Shown: positions 51,816-59,918 of the stretch, in pieces | Numbering within the stretch: position 1 is the stretch's first letter | How the letters are laid out: every line of letters starts with the position of its first letter | The notes under the pieces: model-generated | Database searches by the model: none | What the model was told of the DNA's origin: nothing | Seen by the model: only the letters and a program-made list of their open reading frames with translations | Origin: CAKSQF01 sp964582375 | GTDB taxonomy: Bacteria; Bacillota; Clostridia; Oscillospirales; CAG-272 | Length of the DNA: 64,000 nt | Direction: 5' to 3' | NCBI GenBank assembly: GCA_964582375.1 | Contig: CAZORL010000003.1 | Coordinates: forward strand, 22,430-86,429 | Translations under genes and position numbers: made by a program

Positions 51816-52062
51816 GAAGTGCACATCCGGAGGTCTCGATAAGAAGGATGGTGAAAATGATCAGTATTACACGCCTTATCAAGCTGCCGATCAGCTTTAT
51901 TGCAAGCGTGTCGGGGACTATGTCATCGTCCGAATAATCTTTTAGGTAGCTTTCGGAAAGTGATGTGATAAGATACTGCCTTGACGAATAAATAATTGCC
52001 GATATGAGAATGCCGCAAAGCATTATCGCACCGCCGAGAATATACAGCAGAACACTTATCAT
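51793..52062 (-). CDS. Small membrane protein, unknown
   Basis: An 89-aa protein with two predicted membrane helices (residues ~4-24 and ~66-88) joined by a charged loop (YLKDYSDDDIVPDTLA). I do not recognise the family. Start ATG 52062 follows AAGGGTG at a normal distance, 19 bp after the aminotransferase stop, so it is probably the last gene of the PHP-Lrp-aminotransferase operon. Its 3' end overlaps ylbJ by 23 bp in convergent orientation. Confidence 0.6.
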   Translation of the reverse strand: MISVLLYILGGAIMLCGILISAIIYSSRQYLITSLSESYLKDYSDDDIVPDTLAIKLIGSLIRRVILIIFTILLIETSGCALLIVAATI

Positions 52063-52080
52063 CTTATCACACCCTTATCT

Positions 52081-53250
52081 TTATTTTTTTAACTTATTTA
52101 CGAAATCCTGCATCTTTTCAAGTGCGGTTTGAATATGCTTGACTGAATACGCATAAGATATTCGAGCATAGCCCTCGCCGCAATCACCGAACGCAGTTCC
52201 GGGGACTATAGCAACTCCATGCTCGTGAAGAAGTCGCATGCAAAATTCCTCGGATGGCATATCAAACTCGCCTATGTGCGGGAAAACATAAAACGCACCT
52301 TGAGGTTCAAAAACATCAAGTCCGATATCGCGAAGTCCTTTGGTGATAAAAAGTCGTCTGCGATTGTATTCGGCTTTCATGTATTCAATATCGTCATCCG
52401 CATTCGTCATAGCCTCGATGCCCGCATACTGTGACGTGGTGGGGGCACACATTATCGCATACTGATGCACCTTAAACATTTGCGAGGTGATCTCACGGGG
52501 TGCCAATGTGTATCCGAGTCGCCATCCCGTCATCGCAAATGCCTTCGAAAATCCGCTTGCGATTATCGTCCGCTCTCGCATGCCGTCGATCGACGCAATA
52601 GATGCATGCTTTTGTCCATAGGTAAGCTCAGCGTAGATCTCGTCCGACAATATCAAAATGTTTGTATCTCGCAAGACGTCGGCAATGGCACATAGCTCGT
52701 CTTTGTCAAGGATCGAGCCTGTGGGATTGTTCGGAAAGGGAAGGACCAAAAGTTTTGTCTTGTCGGTTATAGCCGATCTCAGGCATTCGGGTGTTAATTT
52801 GAACCCGTTTTCGGCAGAAAGCGGCAGATATATCGGAACGCCGCCGGCAAGCGACACTATCGGACCGTAGCAGACGAAGGATGGTACGGGAATTATGACC
52901 TCGTCCCCTTCGTTGATAACGGTTCGAATTGCAATGTCGATCGCCTCACTGCCGCCGACGGTTACAAGAACCTCGTCCTTGGCATTGTAATCGAGGTCGA
53001 ATCTGCGTTTCATATAGCCGCATATTGCCGATTTCAGATTAGGCAATCCCGCATTACCTGTGTAATAGGTTTTGCCTTGGCGGAGTGAATCGATTGCCGC
53101 CTCGCGAATGTGCCATGGCGTGACGAAATCGGGCTGACCGACAGTCAGAGAAGTAACATCCTTGACCTCATCCAAAAGATCAAAAAATTTACGAATGCCC
53201 GAGGGCTTGATATTACATATCCTTTCGGATAAAACTTTACTGTAATCCAT
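52081..53250 (-). CDS. Class I/II PLP aminotransferase (aspartate/aromatic type)
   Basis: A 389-aa fold-type I aminotransferase. It has FPNNPTGSIL, the Asp/Tyr of LSDEIYAELTYG, the PLP lysine in ASGFSKAFAMTGWRLGY (near residue 235) and the terminal Arg in YARISYAYS. PatA-like enzymes transfer amino groups from amino acids to 2-oxo acids; substrate not assignable. The gene is directly downstream of an Lrp-type regulator, which likely controls it. Confidence 0.92.
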   Translation of the reverse strand: MDYSKVLSERICNIKPSGIRKFFDLLDEVKDVTSLTVGQPDFVTPWHIREAAIDSLRQGKTYYTGNAGLPNLKSAICGYMKRRFDLDYNAKDEVLVTVGGSEAIDIAIRTVINEGDEVIIPVPSFVCYGPIVSLAGGVPIYLPLSAENGFKLTPECLRSAITDKTKLLVLPFPNNPTGSILDKDELCAIADVLRDTNILILSDEIYAELTYGQKHASIASIDGMRERTIIASGFSKAFAMTGWRLGYTLAPREITSQMFKVHQYAIMCAPTTSQYAGIEAMTNADDDIEYMKAEYNRRRLFITKGLRDIGLDVFEPQGAFYVFPHIGEFDMPSEEFCMRLLHEHGVAIVPGTAFGDCGEGYARISYAYSVKHIQTALEKMQDFVNKLKK

Positions 53251-53271
53251 AATGTATTCCGTGTTTGCCCT

Positions 53272-53751
53272 TTATATCAGCAGATTGTTTCGCTCGTCAA
53301 CCTCGGGAGCTTCGTATATTACGCCATGGTCTTTGTATTTCTTCAAAACGAAGTGCGTTGCGGTCGAGATCACGCCGTCGATGGTCGATAGCTTGGATGC
53401 GACAAAATGCGCGACCTCTCTGAGTGTTTTGCCCTCGATTATTACCTGAAGGTCGTAACCGCCCGACATGAGCATGAGCGACTGTACTTCGGAATATCGA
53501 TAGATCTTTTCGGCAACCGAGTCAAAACCGTGTTCCATCTCGGGCTGTACCTTAAGCTCAATCACCGCACTCACAAATTCGCGGTCGGTCCTGTCCCAAT
53601 CTATGAGAGCTTGATATCCGACGATAACGCCGTCTTTTTCGTATTCTGCAATAGCACGCTTTATGTCGCCCTCATCACGCTCTGTCATTACGGCGATCTG
53701 CGCGGGTGTCAGGCGTGCATCATCTTCAAGCATTTTCAGTATCTGGTTCAT
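53272..53751 (-). CDS. Lrp/AsnC-family transcriptional regulator
   Basis: A 159-aa regulator: N-terminal winged helix-turn-helix (LTPAQIAVMTERDEGDIKRAI) and C-terminal RAM ligand-binding domain (FVSAVIELKV, SGGYDLQVIIEGK, VISTATHFVLKKYK). It probably senses an amino acid and tunes the aminotransferase 21 bp downstream. Confidence 0.9.
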   Translation of the reverse strand: MNQILKMLEDDARLTPAQIAVMTERDEGDIKRAIAEYEKDGVIVGYQALIDWDRTDREFVSAVIELKVQPEMEHGFDSVAEKIYRYSEVQSLMLMSGGYDLQVIIEGKTLREVAHFVASKLSTIDGVISTATHFVLKKYKDHGVIYEAPEVDERNNLLI

Positions 53752-53777
53752 CTTTGTTTCTCCCTTAAATCTGTTTG

Positions 53778-54593
53778 TTAGATCTTTTCAAATATGCGTT
53801 CTCTTTCGTAAGGAAAACATATAGTGTCAAATCCGCATTCTTTCAAAAGCTCCGCTGTTTTGTCAAAGTCCGAACCAATGTCCGCGGCCTTGTGTGCGTC
53901 AGAGCCGATCGAGATAAGCTTTCCGCCAAGCTCCTTGTACATCTTGATGATGCGCATGTCGGGAAGAGGACTTCCGACTCCCTGTCTGTACCCCGACGAG
54001 TTGACCTCGAGTATCACATCTTTGTCGATCACCTTTTTAAGTACCGTTTTAACGTGATCGTGGTCATACGTCATGTCGAATCTGCGTCCGATACGGTTCA
54101 TGTAGCGAAGCGGATATGTAAGGTGCGTCAGGACATCGAATCCGCCGAGATCAAGAAGTTCGCATTCCTCTTCAAGATATGTCAGCCAATCTTTCTTAAA
54201 CTCTCCCTCGTCCTTTTCGTGCATGTTTTGAAAAGCGAAATCGGGCTTTCCGCGCAGACTGTGTATCGAGCCGAGTATCGTTTGATAGGGATATTTTTCG
54301 AGATTTTCCTTTGCAAGGTGCGGGTACTGATAATACTGTCCAAGCTCAACTCCAAAGGACATTACTATCCTGTCACCGTATATTTCTTTTGCCTCGATAA
54401 ACTCCTTGTATATCGTTTCGGGGTCGTATGGCATGTTGTATCCGTCGGGGATTGCGTTGACATCGAAATGGTCGGTTATCGCTATGTGCGTAAGCCCTTT
54501 GGATATCGCCGACTCGCACATGTCTTTTATGCGTGTGCTGTGGTCGGCATCATACGAGTTGCTCGAGTGCGTGTGTGCGTCAAATGTGATCAT
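53778..54593 (-). CDS. PHP-domain phosphatase (histidinol-phosphatase HisK type)
   Basis: A 271-aa metal-dependent phosphoesterase. PHP motifs are MITFDAHTHSSNS, ITDHFDVNA, FGVELGQYYQ, ILGSIHSLRG, LTHLTYPLRY, LEVNSSG and SIGSDAHKA. It could be the histidinol-phosphatase of histidine synthesis or a related sugar-phosphate phosphatase; no other his genes are near. ATG 54593 is preferred over 54614 as AAAGGAAG precedes it correctly. Confidence 0.88.
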   Translation of the reverse strand: MITFDAHTHSSNSYDADHSTRIKDMCESAISKGLTHIAITDHFDVNAIPDGYNMPYDPETIYKEFIEAKEIYGDRIVMSFGVELGQYYQYPHLAKENLEKYPYQTILGSIHSLRGKPDFAFQNMHEKDEGEFKKDWLTYLEEECELLDLGGFDVLTHLTYPLRYMNRIGRRFDMTYDHDHVKTVLKKVIDKDVILEVNSSGYRQGVGSPLPDMRIIKMYKELGGKLISIGSDAHKAADIGSDFDKTAELLKECGFDTICFPYERERIFEKI

Positions 54594-54746
54594 GTTTTTG
54601 CATCTTCCTTTCAAATCTGTTTGTGCTTTTGAAAGATATATTCTGACCTTTGAAATGTATCTGTCTAATCAGATGTAATTATAGCATAAATCTTTATAAA
54701 ATACCATAGTTTTTTGAAAAAAATTTACGCATTTACAAAAAAACTA

Positions 54747-54775
54747 TTGCATTTTTCAAAATGGTGTGCTAAAAT
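54747..54775 (+). promoter_or_regulatory. Promoter of the sugar isomerase/decarboxylase operon
   Basis: TTGCAT (54747-54752) and TAAAAT (54770-54775), spacer 17, about 60 bp before the start. Confidence 0.6.
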
Positions 54776-54837
54776 TAGAGCAGACGAACGATTTTTTACC
54801 GTCTGATGAGATCTTTACCCTTTCGGAGGCAATTATT

Positions 54838-55596
54838 ATGTTGATCGGAGCACAACTCTATACTCTTCGCGATTACTGCAAAGATGAAAACTCTTTTGCC
54901 CAAACGCTGGCAAAAGTATCGGATATCGGATATACCTCGGTTCAAGTGTCGGGGACATGCCCCTACTCGCCCGAGTGGCTGGCGTCCGAGCTTCAGAAAA
55001 ACGGTCTGACCTGTGACCTGACACACATTCCTTTTGATAAATTGACAGCCGATCCCGAAAATGTCGTTTCTGACCACGAGATCTTCGGGTGCAAATATAT
55101 CGGCATCGGCGGATATAACGGACTTTGCGAAATATCCGATCTTGACACGGTCGTCAACGCCGCCCAAAAGATCGCACCGACTCTTTCGGAGGCAGGATGC
55201 CTGTTTATGTATCACAACCATTTTACCGAGTTTATGAAAAACGAAAACGGCATCACGCGACTTCTTGAGCTTGTCGAACACACGACTCCAAGCGAACTCG
55301 GTGTAACGCTTGACACTTATTGGACTCAGTACGGCGGAGCTGATATTTCTGATTATGTAAAAGCACTTAAGGGAAGGATCCCCTGCGTCCATTTCAAGGA
55401 TATGAAGGTCTGCGGTCACGAGGTCAGAATGGCACCTGTAGGTGATGGCAATATAAATTTTGAAAAACTGCTGCCTCTTTTTGAGGACTCGGGAACAAAG
55501 TTTATTTTCGTCGAGCAAGATCTTTGCTATGATGAAGATCCTTTTGAATGCCTCAAGAGATCGAGACAATATCTCAACTCGCTTGGACTGAGATGA
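54838..55596 (+). CDS. Sugar phosphate isomerase/epimerase family protein
   Basis: A 252-aa xylose-isomerase-like TIM barrel. It starts MLIGAQLYTLRDYCKD and keeps metal-ligand patterns MYHNHFTEF (near residue 127), TLDTYWTQYGG, CVHFKDMK and VEQDLC. The protein resembles IolE/YcjR-type enzymes; substrate unknown. ATG 54838 follows GGAGG. It shares an ATGA overlap with the decarboxylase-family gene downstream, so they are coupled. It is distinct from the paralogue at 9063. Confidence 0.85.
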   Translation: MLIGAQLYTLRDYCKDENSFAQTLAKVSDIGYTSVQVSGTCPYSPEWLASELQKNGLTCDLTHIPFDKLTADPENVVSDHEIFGCKYIGIGGYNGLCEISDLDTVVNAAQKIAPTLSEAGCLFMYHNHFTEFMKNENGITRLLELVEHTTPSELGVTLDTYWTQYGGADISDYVKALKGRIPCVHFKDMKVCGHEVRMAPVGDGNINFEKLLPLFEDSGTKFIFVEQDLCYDEDPFECLKRSRQYLNSLGLR

Positions 55597-57017
55597 AAGA
55601 CAGATCACTTTACGACGCCCTCTTTGATTATGCAAGCAGCGGCAGGATACCATTTCATATGCCCGGGCATAAACGCAAAGAAAAATTTGCGGGATTTTTG
55701 CCGTACTCGATAGATATAACCGAAATAGACGGCTTTGATGACCTTCACGATCCGTCAGAGATACTTTTGTCGCTTGAGGACAGAATGTCAAAGCTTTGGA
55801 ATGTCCCTTGTGTGATTCCGCTTGTGTGCGGCTCAACGGGCGGAATACTTGCAGGTATACGGTCGCTTACAAGTTTTGGTGACACGATAATCCTCGACCG
55901 TCGCTGTCATAAATCGGTGCATAACGCAGTCGAACTTTGCGGACTCGAACCGCATTATATAAGATCTGACTCGGATCTCGAGTTCGATATCCCACTGCCA
56001 TTGTCACCCGACGATGTTGCAAAAGCTCTTAACGATACCCCGCACGCATCTCTCGTTGTCATTACATCGCCCACATATGAAGGAGTGATCGCCGACATAC
56101 CGCGCATATCAGAGATCGTACACTCGCACGGAGCAAAGCTTCTTGTTGATCAGGCACATGGTGCGCATCTTGATATATCGCCGTTCTTTGTCGGATCTGC
56201 GGCGAAATATGCGGATATTACGGTAATATCACTGCATAAGACTCTTCCGTCAATGACACAGACTGCGGCACTCCTGCTTTCCGACTCGGTAGATGCATCG
56301 ATCGTTGCCTCGAATGTGTCTCTTTTTGAGACGTCAAGCCCATCATACGTCCTGCTTGCATCCATCGATCGATGTGTCGATCTGTTAGCATCCGACGGCA
56401 ATAAAATGTTTGACGAGTACTTGAAAAGGCTTGACAAATTTTATTCGGACTGCCGAAATCTTGAAAATCTTCGTTTGCTTGAAAAAGAACATCACGATAA
56501 AGGAAAAATCGTTATATCCTGCAAGGGCACAAATGTAGACGGTACGCAGCTTGCGCAAATGCTTCGTGATGATTACAACATCGAACCCGAGATGGTCATG
56601 CCGACCTATGTGCTTGCAATGTCAACCGTTGCAGATGATGATGACGATCTTTCCGCTCTTTCGAGAGCACTTTGTGAGATAGATAAGATGATAAAATCGG
56701 TCAATTCGAGCGATAACTTAAACTTCAACGATATCATTTTTCCTCATCGTCTTTGCTCACCTCACTCTGCCGCAAAGCTTGATGGTGAGTATGTCGATTA
56801 TCATGACGCCACAGGCAGACTTTCTCTTGATTATGTGTACGCGTATCCGCCGGGCGCACCGCTTATAACTCCCGGTGAGGTCATGACGATCGAAATTTCG
56901 GATAAAATTTCTTATCTTCTTGCTCATTGCCTGCATGTTTATGCCGCAAAACAAAAATTTCCTAAAATGTTGGTCGCAAAAGATCAAAAAACAGTTGACA
57001 AAATAAAAAAAGTGTGA
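55593..57017 (+). CDS. Orn/Lys/Arg decarboxylase-family PLP enzyme
   Basis: A 474-aa fold-type I PLP enzyme without the N-terminal wing of inducible decarboxylases, as in SpeA/YaaO of Gram-positives. It has PFHMPGHKRKE, PLVCGSTGGILAGI, DQAHGAHL and the PLP lysine in ISLHKTLPSMTQTA (near residue 220), and a C-terminal domain with PPGAPLITPGE. It decarboxylates lysine, ornithine or arginine to a diamine or agmatine; choice among them is open. In Clostridia it often precedes tmk/holB, but here SCIFF follows. Its last bases contain the SCIFF -35 box. Confidence 0.88.
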   Translation: MKDRSLYDALFDYASSGRIPFHMPGHKRKEKFAGFLPYSIDITEIDGFDDLHDPSEILLSLEDRMSKLWNVPCVIPLVCGSTGGILAGIRSLTSFGDTIILDRRCHKSVHNAVELCGLEPHYIRSDSDLEFDIPLPLSPDDVAKALNDTPHASLVVITSPTYEGVIADIPRISEIVHSHGAKLLVDQAHGAHLDISPFFVGSAAKYADITVISLHKTLPSMTQTAALLLSDSVDASIVASNVSLFETSSPSYVLLASIDRCVDLLASDGNKMFDEYLKRLDKFYSDCRNLENLRLLEKEHHDKGKIVISCKGTNVDGTQLAQMLRDDYNIEPEMVMPTYVLAMSTVADDDDDLSALSRALCEIDKMIKSVNSSDNLNFNDIIFPHRLCSPHSAAKLDGEYVDYHDATGRLSLDYVYAYPPGAPLITPGEVMTIEISDKISYLLAHCLHVYAAKQKFPKMLVAKDQKTVDKIKKV

Positions 57018-57023
57018 TATAAT
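56995..57023 (+). promoter_or_regulatory. Sigma-A promoter of the SCIFF gene
   Basis: TTGACA (56995-57000) lies in the 3' end of the decarboxylase gene and TATAAT (57018-57023) just after its stop; spacer 17. Confidence 0.85.
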
Positions 57024-57057
57024 AACACAGTATGTAATTCCAAAGGAGATTTCGAAA

Positions 57058-57204
57058 ATGAAAAGAATCAAGACTGTTGAAACACGTGATCTGAACAAGA
57101 GCGTAAAGACCGGCGGTTGCGGCGAGTGCCAGACCTCTTGCCAGTCCGCATGCAAGACCTCTTGCGGCGTCGCTAATCAGAAGTGCGAGAACAACAATAA
57201 GTAA
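57058..57204 (+). CDS. scfA: SCIFF (six-cysteine) ranthipeptide precursor
   Basis: A 48-aa peptide with six cysteines at residues 21, 24, 28, 32, 36 and 43 in the invariant core GGCGECQTSCQSACKTSC. It follows a leader MKRIKTVETRDLNKSVKT. It is the substrate of the radical SAM maturase encoded next, which in Clostridia installs a thioether crosslink to a threonine gamma-carbon. Its start at 57058 follows AAAGGAG. A 15-bp hairpin separates it from the maturase gene. Biological role of SCIFF is unsettled; signalling and quorum-type roles have been proposed. Confidence 0.97.
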   Translation: MKRIKTVETRDLNKSVKTGGCGECQTSCQSACKTSCGVANQKCENNNK

Positions 57205-57219
57205 TTTTTCCAATATACG

Positions 57220-57254
57220 AAATGCCGTTTGCCGCAGTCGGCAAACGGCATTTT
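57220..57254 (+). terminator. Strong hairpin between SCIFF and maturase genes
   Basis: A 15-bp perfect stem (AAATGCCGTTTGCCG / CGGCAAACGGCATTT) with a 4-nt CAGT loop and then TTTC. It probably terminates most transcripts, giving much more SCIFF mRNA than maturase mRNA. Confidence 0.8.
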
Positions 57255-57282
57255 CATGTATGTAAACGAAAGGATTGTCCAA

Positions 57283-58668
57283 ATGGTACATCAGTATAAG
57301 CTTAACGGCTATAATATCGTGATCGATGTCGCAAGCGGCTCGGTCCACAGCGTTGATGATGTTGCGTATGATGCAATAGAGCTTTGGGAAGGCCGCACAC
57401 AAGATGAAATTGCAGATATTCTGCTGAAAAAATATTCTGATCGTGAGGATGTCACAAGAGAAGATATTGACGATCTCTTTGCCGACATAACCGAGTTGAT
57501 CGCAAACGGCAAGCTCTTTTCGAAAGATATTTACGAGGGAAGAACCTTCAACTTAAAAAAACGTGACAGTGTCGTAAAGGCACTCTGTCTTCATGTCGCT
57601 CATACATGTAATTTGAACTGCGAATATTGTTTTGCCGCTCAGGGCAAATACCATGGACAAAGCTCGCTTATGTCATATGAGGTCGGCAAACAGGCACTCG
57701 ATTTTCTTGTCGCAAATTCGGGCGACCGCAGAAATCTCGAGGTTGACTTCTTTGGCGGCGAACCGCTCATGAATTTTGATGTTGTTAAAGAACTTGTCGC
57801 ATACGCAAGATCGATCGAAAAAGAAAAAGGGAAGAACTTCCGTTTCACTCTTACCACAAACGGAATGCTTATAGATGATGATGTTATCGATTTTTGCAAT
57901 CGCGAATGTCATAATGTCGTTTTGTCGCTCGACGGCAGACCAAAGGTACATGACAGATCGAGAGTGACTCCCGGCGGTAAAGGATCGTACGAAATTGTCG
58001 TTCCCAAATTCAAGGAGCTTGTGGAGCGTCGCGGCGGTAAGGGCTATTACATGCGAGGTACATTTACTCACCATAATGTCGATTTTACAAACGATATATT
58101 CCATATGGCTGATCTCGGTTTTACCGAGCTTTCAATGGAACCGGTCGTTTGTAAACCGACAGATGAGTACGCACTCACGGATGAGGATCTTCCAAAGCTC
58201 ATGGAACAGTACGAGATCCTTGCAAAAGATATGATCAGACGACGCAGAGAGGGAAGACCCATTACCTTTTATCACTACATGATCGATCTTAAATCCGGAC
58301 CTTGCATTTACAAGAGGATCACCGGTTGCGGCTCGGGAACCGAGTACATGGCAGTTACACCGACAGGAGATCTTTATCCCTGTCATCAGTTTGTCGGCGA
58401 CCCGAAATATAAGCTCGGTGATGTTTTTGGCGGCGTGACAAATACCGAACTTCGCGAAAAATTCGGCGAATGTAATGCGTATTCAAGAGAAGAATGTAAA
58501 GACTGCTGGGCACGTCTTTTTTGCTCGGGAGGATGTGCCGCAAACGCCTATCACGCAACGGGATCGATCGACGGCGTCTATGAATACGGATGTAAGCTCT
58601 TCAAAAAGCGTATAGAATGTGCAATTATGATGAATGTCGATGAAGATCTGTCAAAATCAGACGAATAA
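57283..58668 (+). CDS. scfB: SCIFF radical SAM maturase
   Basis: A 461-aa radical SAM-SPASM enzyme. The N-terminal RiPP-recognition-like region (residues ~1-95) is followed by the 4Fe-4S cluster CNLNCEYC (near residue 108), FGGEPLMNF, and a SPASM domain with cysteines in CGSGTEYMAV, YPCHQFVG, and ECKDCWARLFCSGGC. It forms thioether bonds in SCIFF. Start ATG 57283 follows GAAAGGA. The SCIFF-maturase pair is nearly universal in Clostridia. Confidence 0.96.
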   Translation: MVHQYKLNGYNIVIDVASGSVHSVDDVAYDAIELWEGRTQDEIADILLKKYSDREDVTREDIDDLFADITELIANGKLFSKDIYEGRTFNLKKRDSVVKALCLHVAHTCNLNCEYCFAAQGKYHGQSSLMSYEVGKQALDFLVANSGDRRNLEVDFFGGEPLMNFDVVKELVAYARSIEKEKGKNFRFTLTTNGMLIDDDVIDFCNRECHNVVLSLDGRPKVHDRSRVTPGGKGSYEIVVPKFKELVERRGGKGYYMRGTFTHHNVDFTNDIFHMADLGFTELSMEPVVCKPTDEYALTDEDLPKLMEQYEILAKDMIRRRREGRPITFYHYMIDLKSGPCIYKRITGCGSGTEYMAVTPTGDLYPCHQFVGDPKYKLGDVFGGVTNTELREKFGECNAYSREECKDCWARLFCSGGCAANAYHATGSIDGVYEYGCKLFKKRIECAIMMNVDEDLSKSDE

Positions 58669-58674
58669 TAAAAG

Positions 58675-58714
58675 ATCACTGACGGTAATAAAAGTACTGT
58701 CAGTGATTTTTTTT
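58675..58714 (+). terminator. Intrinsic terminator of the maturase gene
   Basis: ATCACTGAC / GTCAGTGAT (9 bp, 15-nt loop) followed by eight T's. Confidence 0.9.
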
Positions 58715-58789
58715 GTTAATTTCTTCGTTTTTTGTGACGAAAGTGTTGATATGGCATCTTTTTTCTTTTGCAGGAGATAATAGAATTAT

Positions 58790-58829
58790 TTTACAAAAAT
58801 GTTATAATAGTATACAACATTTTTGTAAA
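58790..58829. repeat. 14-bp perfect inverted repeat upstream of the surface protein gene
   Basis: TTTACAAAAATGTT (58790-58803) and AACATTTTTGTAAA (58816-58829) are exact complements separated by 12 bp. The dyad lies ~20 bp before the T17 tract. It may be an operator; TATAAT within it (58803-58808) has no -35 partner. Confidence 0.75.
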
Positions 58830-58846
58830 GAAGTTAACGAAGGATA

Positions 58847-58874
58847 TTGTTTTTTTTTTTTTTTTTGCTATAAT
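58847..58874 (+). promoter_or_regulatory. Promoter with a T17 homopolymer spacer (possible phase variation)
   Basis: TTGTTT (58847-58852) and TATAAT (58869-58874) are 16 bp apart, and the spacer is almost wholly the run of 17 T's (58850-58866). Slippage in the run would change promoter spacing and hence output. Confidence 0.55.
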
Positions 58875-58910
58875 ATGTTTGATAAAAAAATCCTGAAGGA
58901 GGATAAAAAA

Positions 58911-59795
58911 ATGAAAAAAACACAGAAGATTGCATTATCATTTTTGGTATATGCACTCGTACTCGTTCAAGTGCTTTGCGTCGGAGGCATTGCAGCATCA
59001 GCTAAAACCGGTACAAAGACATTTGAGGACAACTTCGATTATGCCGACTATGACGCTATGGCGGCAGACGGCACTTGGGAACTTGAGACCGTGATCATGA
59101 ATGGAACAACACCTACGGTCAATGGCGGTATTTTGAAGTTGCAGTCTACCAATTCCGTTTCGTTCAACTGGATCGATGTCATTGGCATTGATGACTATGA
59201 CACCGCCAGGTCGTACACGTTCGACTTTGACGTAAAGATCACAGACTTTGGAAATGGTGCCACAATGCAAGCTGGAAACGCTGACGCTACAAGAGTTCTG
59301 TACGTTGCTATGGGCGGTTATTATAACCAGGTCGAGCTTGTTTCCAAGACTACTCAGTTCCGTGCCGGCGATACTTGGGTAGACGTCACTGAGGATATGT
59401 GTGTAAACAAAAAGTTTCATGTTACTCTTATTCTTTGCGGAAATAAGATCGCATCTACCATCACAGATGAGGCCGGAACTGTTGTAGCAACCGGTGAAAG
59501 AACGAGCGATGCTTACAAGAATATTGCTGATGATAACAAGAGCAGATTCCTCGTTCTCAGATGCGAAGACGGTGCTTGCGAGATCGATAACTTTAAGTTC
59601 ACTTATGAAACCGAAGTGCCCGATACTCCTGTAACTCCCGACACTCCCGACACTCCCGATACCCCTGATACCCCCGATACCCCTGACACCCCTGTTGCAC
59701 CTAAGACCGGTGAGACCACTGCAATTGCTGTTCTCACTTCTGTTCTTTCACTCGCAGGTGTGGCGCTGATCGTTCGTAAAAGGGATCACAAATAA
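58911..59795 (+). CDS. Secreted surface protein with lectin-like domain and sortase-type signal
   Basis: A 294-aa secreted protein. A signal peptide (residues ~1-31, ending ASAK) precedes a ~190-aa domain with a FEDNFDYADYDAMA start and CEDGACEIDNFKF end, probably a concanavalin-A-like beta sandwich. A PDTP repeat (about seven units, residues 236-262) leads to APKTGE, a membrane helix and RKRDHK, i.e. an LPXTG-like sorting signal. It is likely wall-anchored by a class of sortase that takes xPKTG. The lectin-like domain recurs in the next gene. Start ATG 58911 follows GAAGGAGG. Function unknown; glycan binding is a guess. Confidence 0.8.
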   Translation: MKKTQKIALSFLVYALVLVQVLCVGGIAASAKTGTKTFEDNFDYADYDAMAADGTWELETVIMNGTTPTVNGGILKLQSTNSVSFNWIDVIGIDDYDTARSYTFDFDVKITDFGNGATMQAGNADATRVLYVAMGGYYNQVELVSKTTQFRAGDTWVDVTEDMCVNKKFHVTLILCGNKIASTITDEAGTVVATGERTSDAYKNIADDNKSRFLVLRCEDGACEIDNFKFTYETEVPDTPVTPDTPDTPDTPDTPDTPDTPVAPKTGETTAIAVLTSVLSLAGVALIVRKRDHK

Positions 59796-59821
59796 TAAAC
59801 AGAAAATTATATGACAATATG

Positions 59822-59868
59822 AGCGAGTGGGGCTGAACCTCGGTGTTCGGTTTCACTCGCTTGTTAAT
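59822..59868 (+). terminator. Hairpin between the two paralogous surface genes
   Basis: AGCGAGTG / CACTCGCT (8 bp) enclosing a smaller GAAC/GTTC stem, followed by TTGTTAATT. The T-run is poor, so partial read-through to the next gene is possible. Confidence 0.5.
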
Positions 59869-59918
59869 TCAAGGTTAAGATATTAATCATGTTTAACTTA
59901 ATTTGGGGAGAAAAGATC

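Noticed and set aside
53775..54632. 285-aa open frame on the + strand
   Set aside because: Opposes the PHP phosphatase gene, which has all PHP motifs; the + frame is rich in Val/Arg/Cys typical of a shadow.
54796..55836. 346-aa open frame on the minus strand
   Set aside because: It is the antisense shadow of the sugar isomerase and decarboxylase genes, with no binding site and no family features.
58791..58808. TTACAA...TATAAT as a promoter
   Set aside because: The two boxes are only 6 bp apart and no other -35 lies at 16-18 bp; the elements are better explained by the inverted repeat.
59625..59700. Tandem repeat suspected as CRISPR or minisatellite
   Set aside because: It encodes the in-frame PDTP linker of a surface protein; units are contiguous with no spacers.
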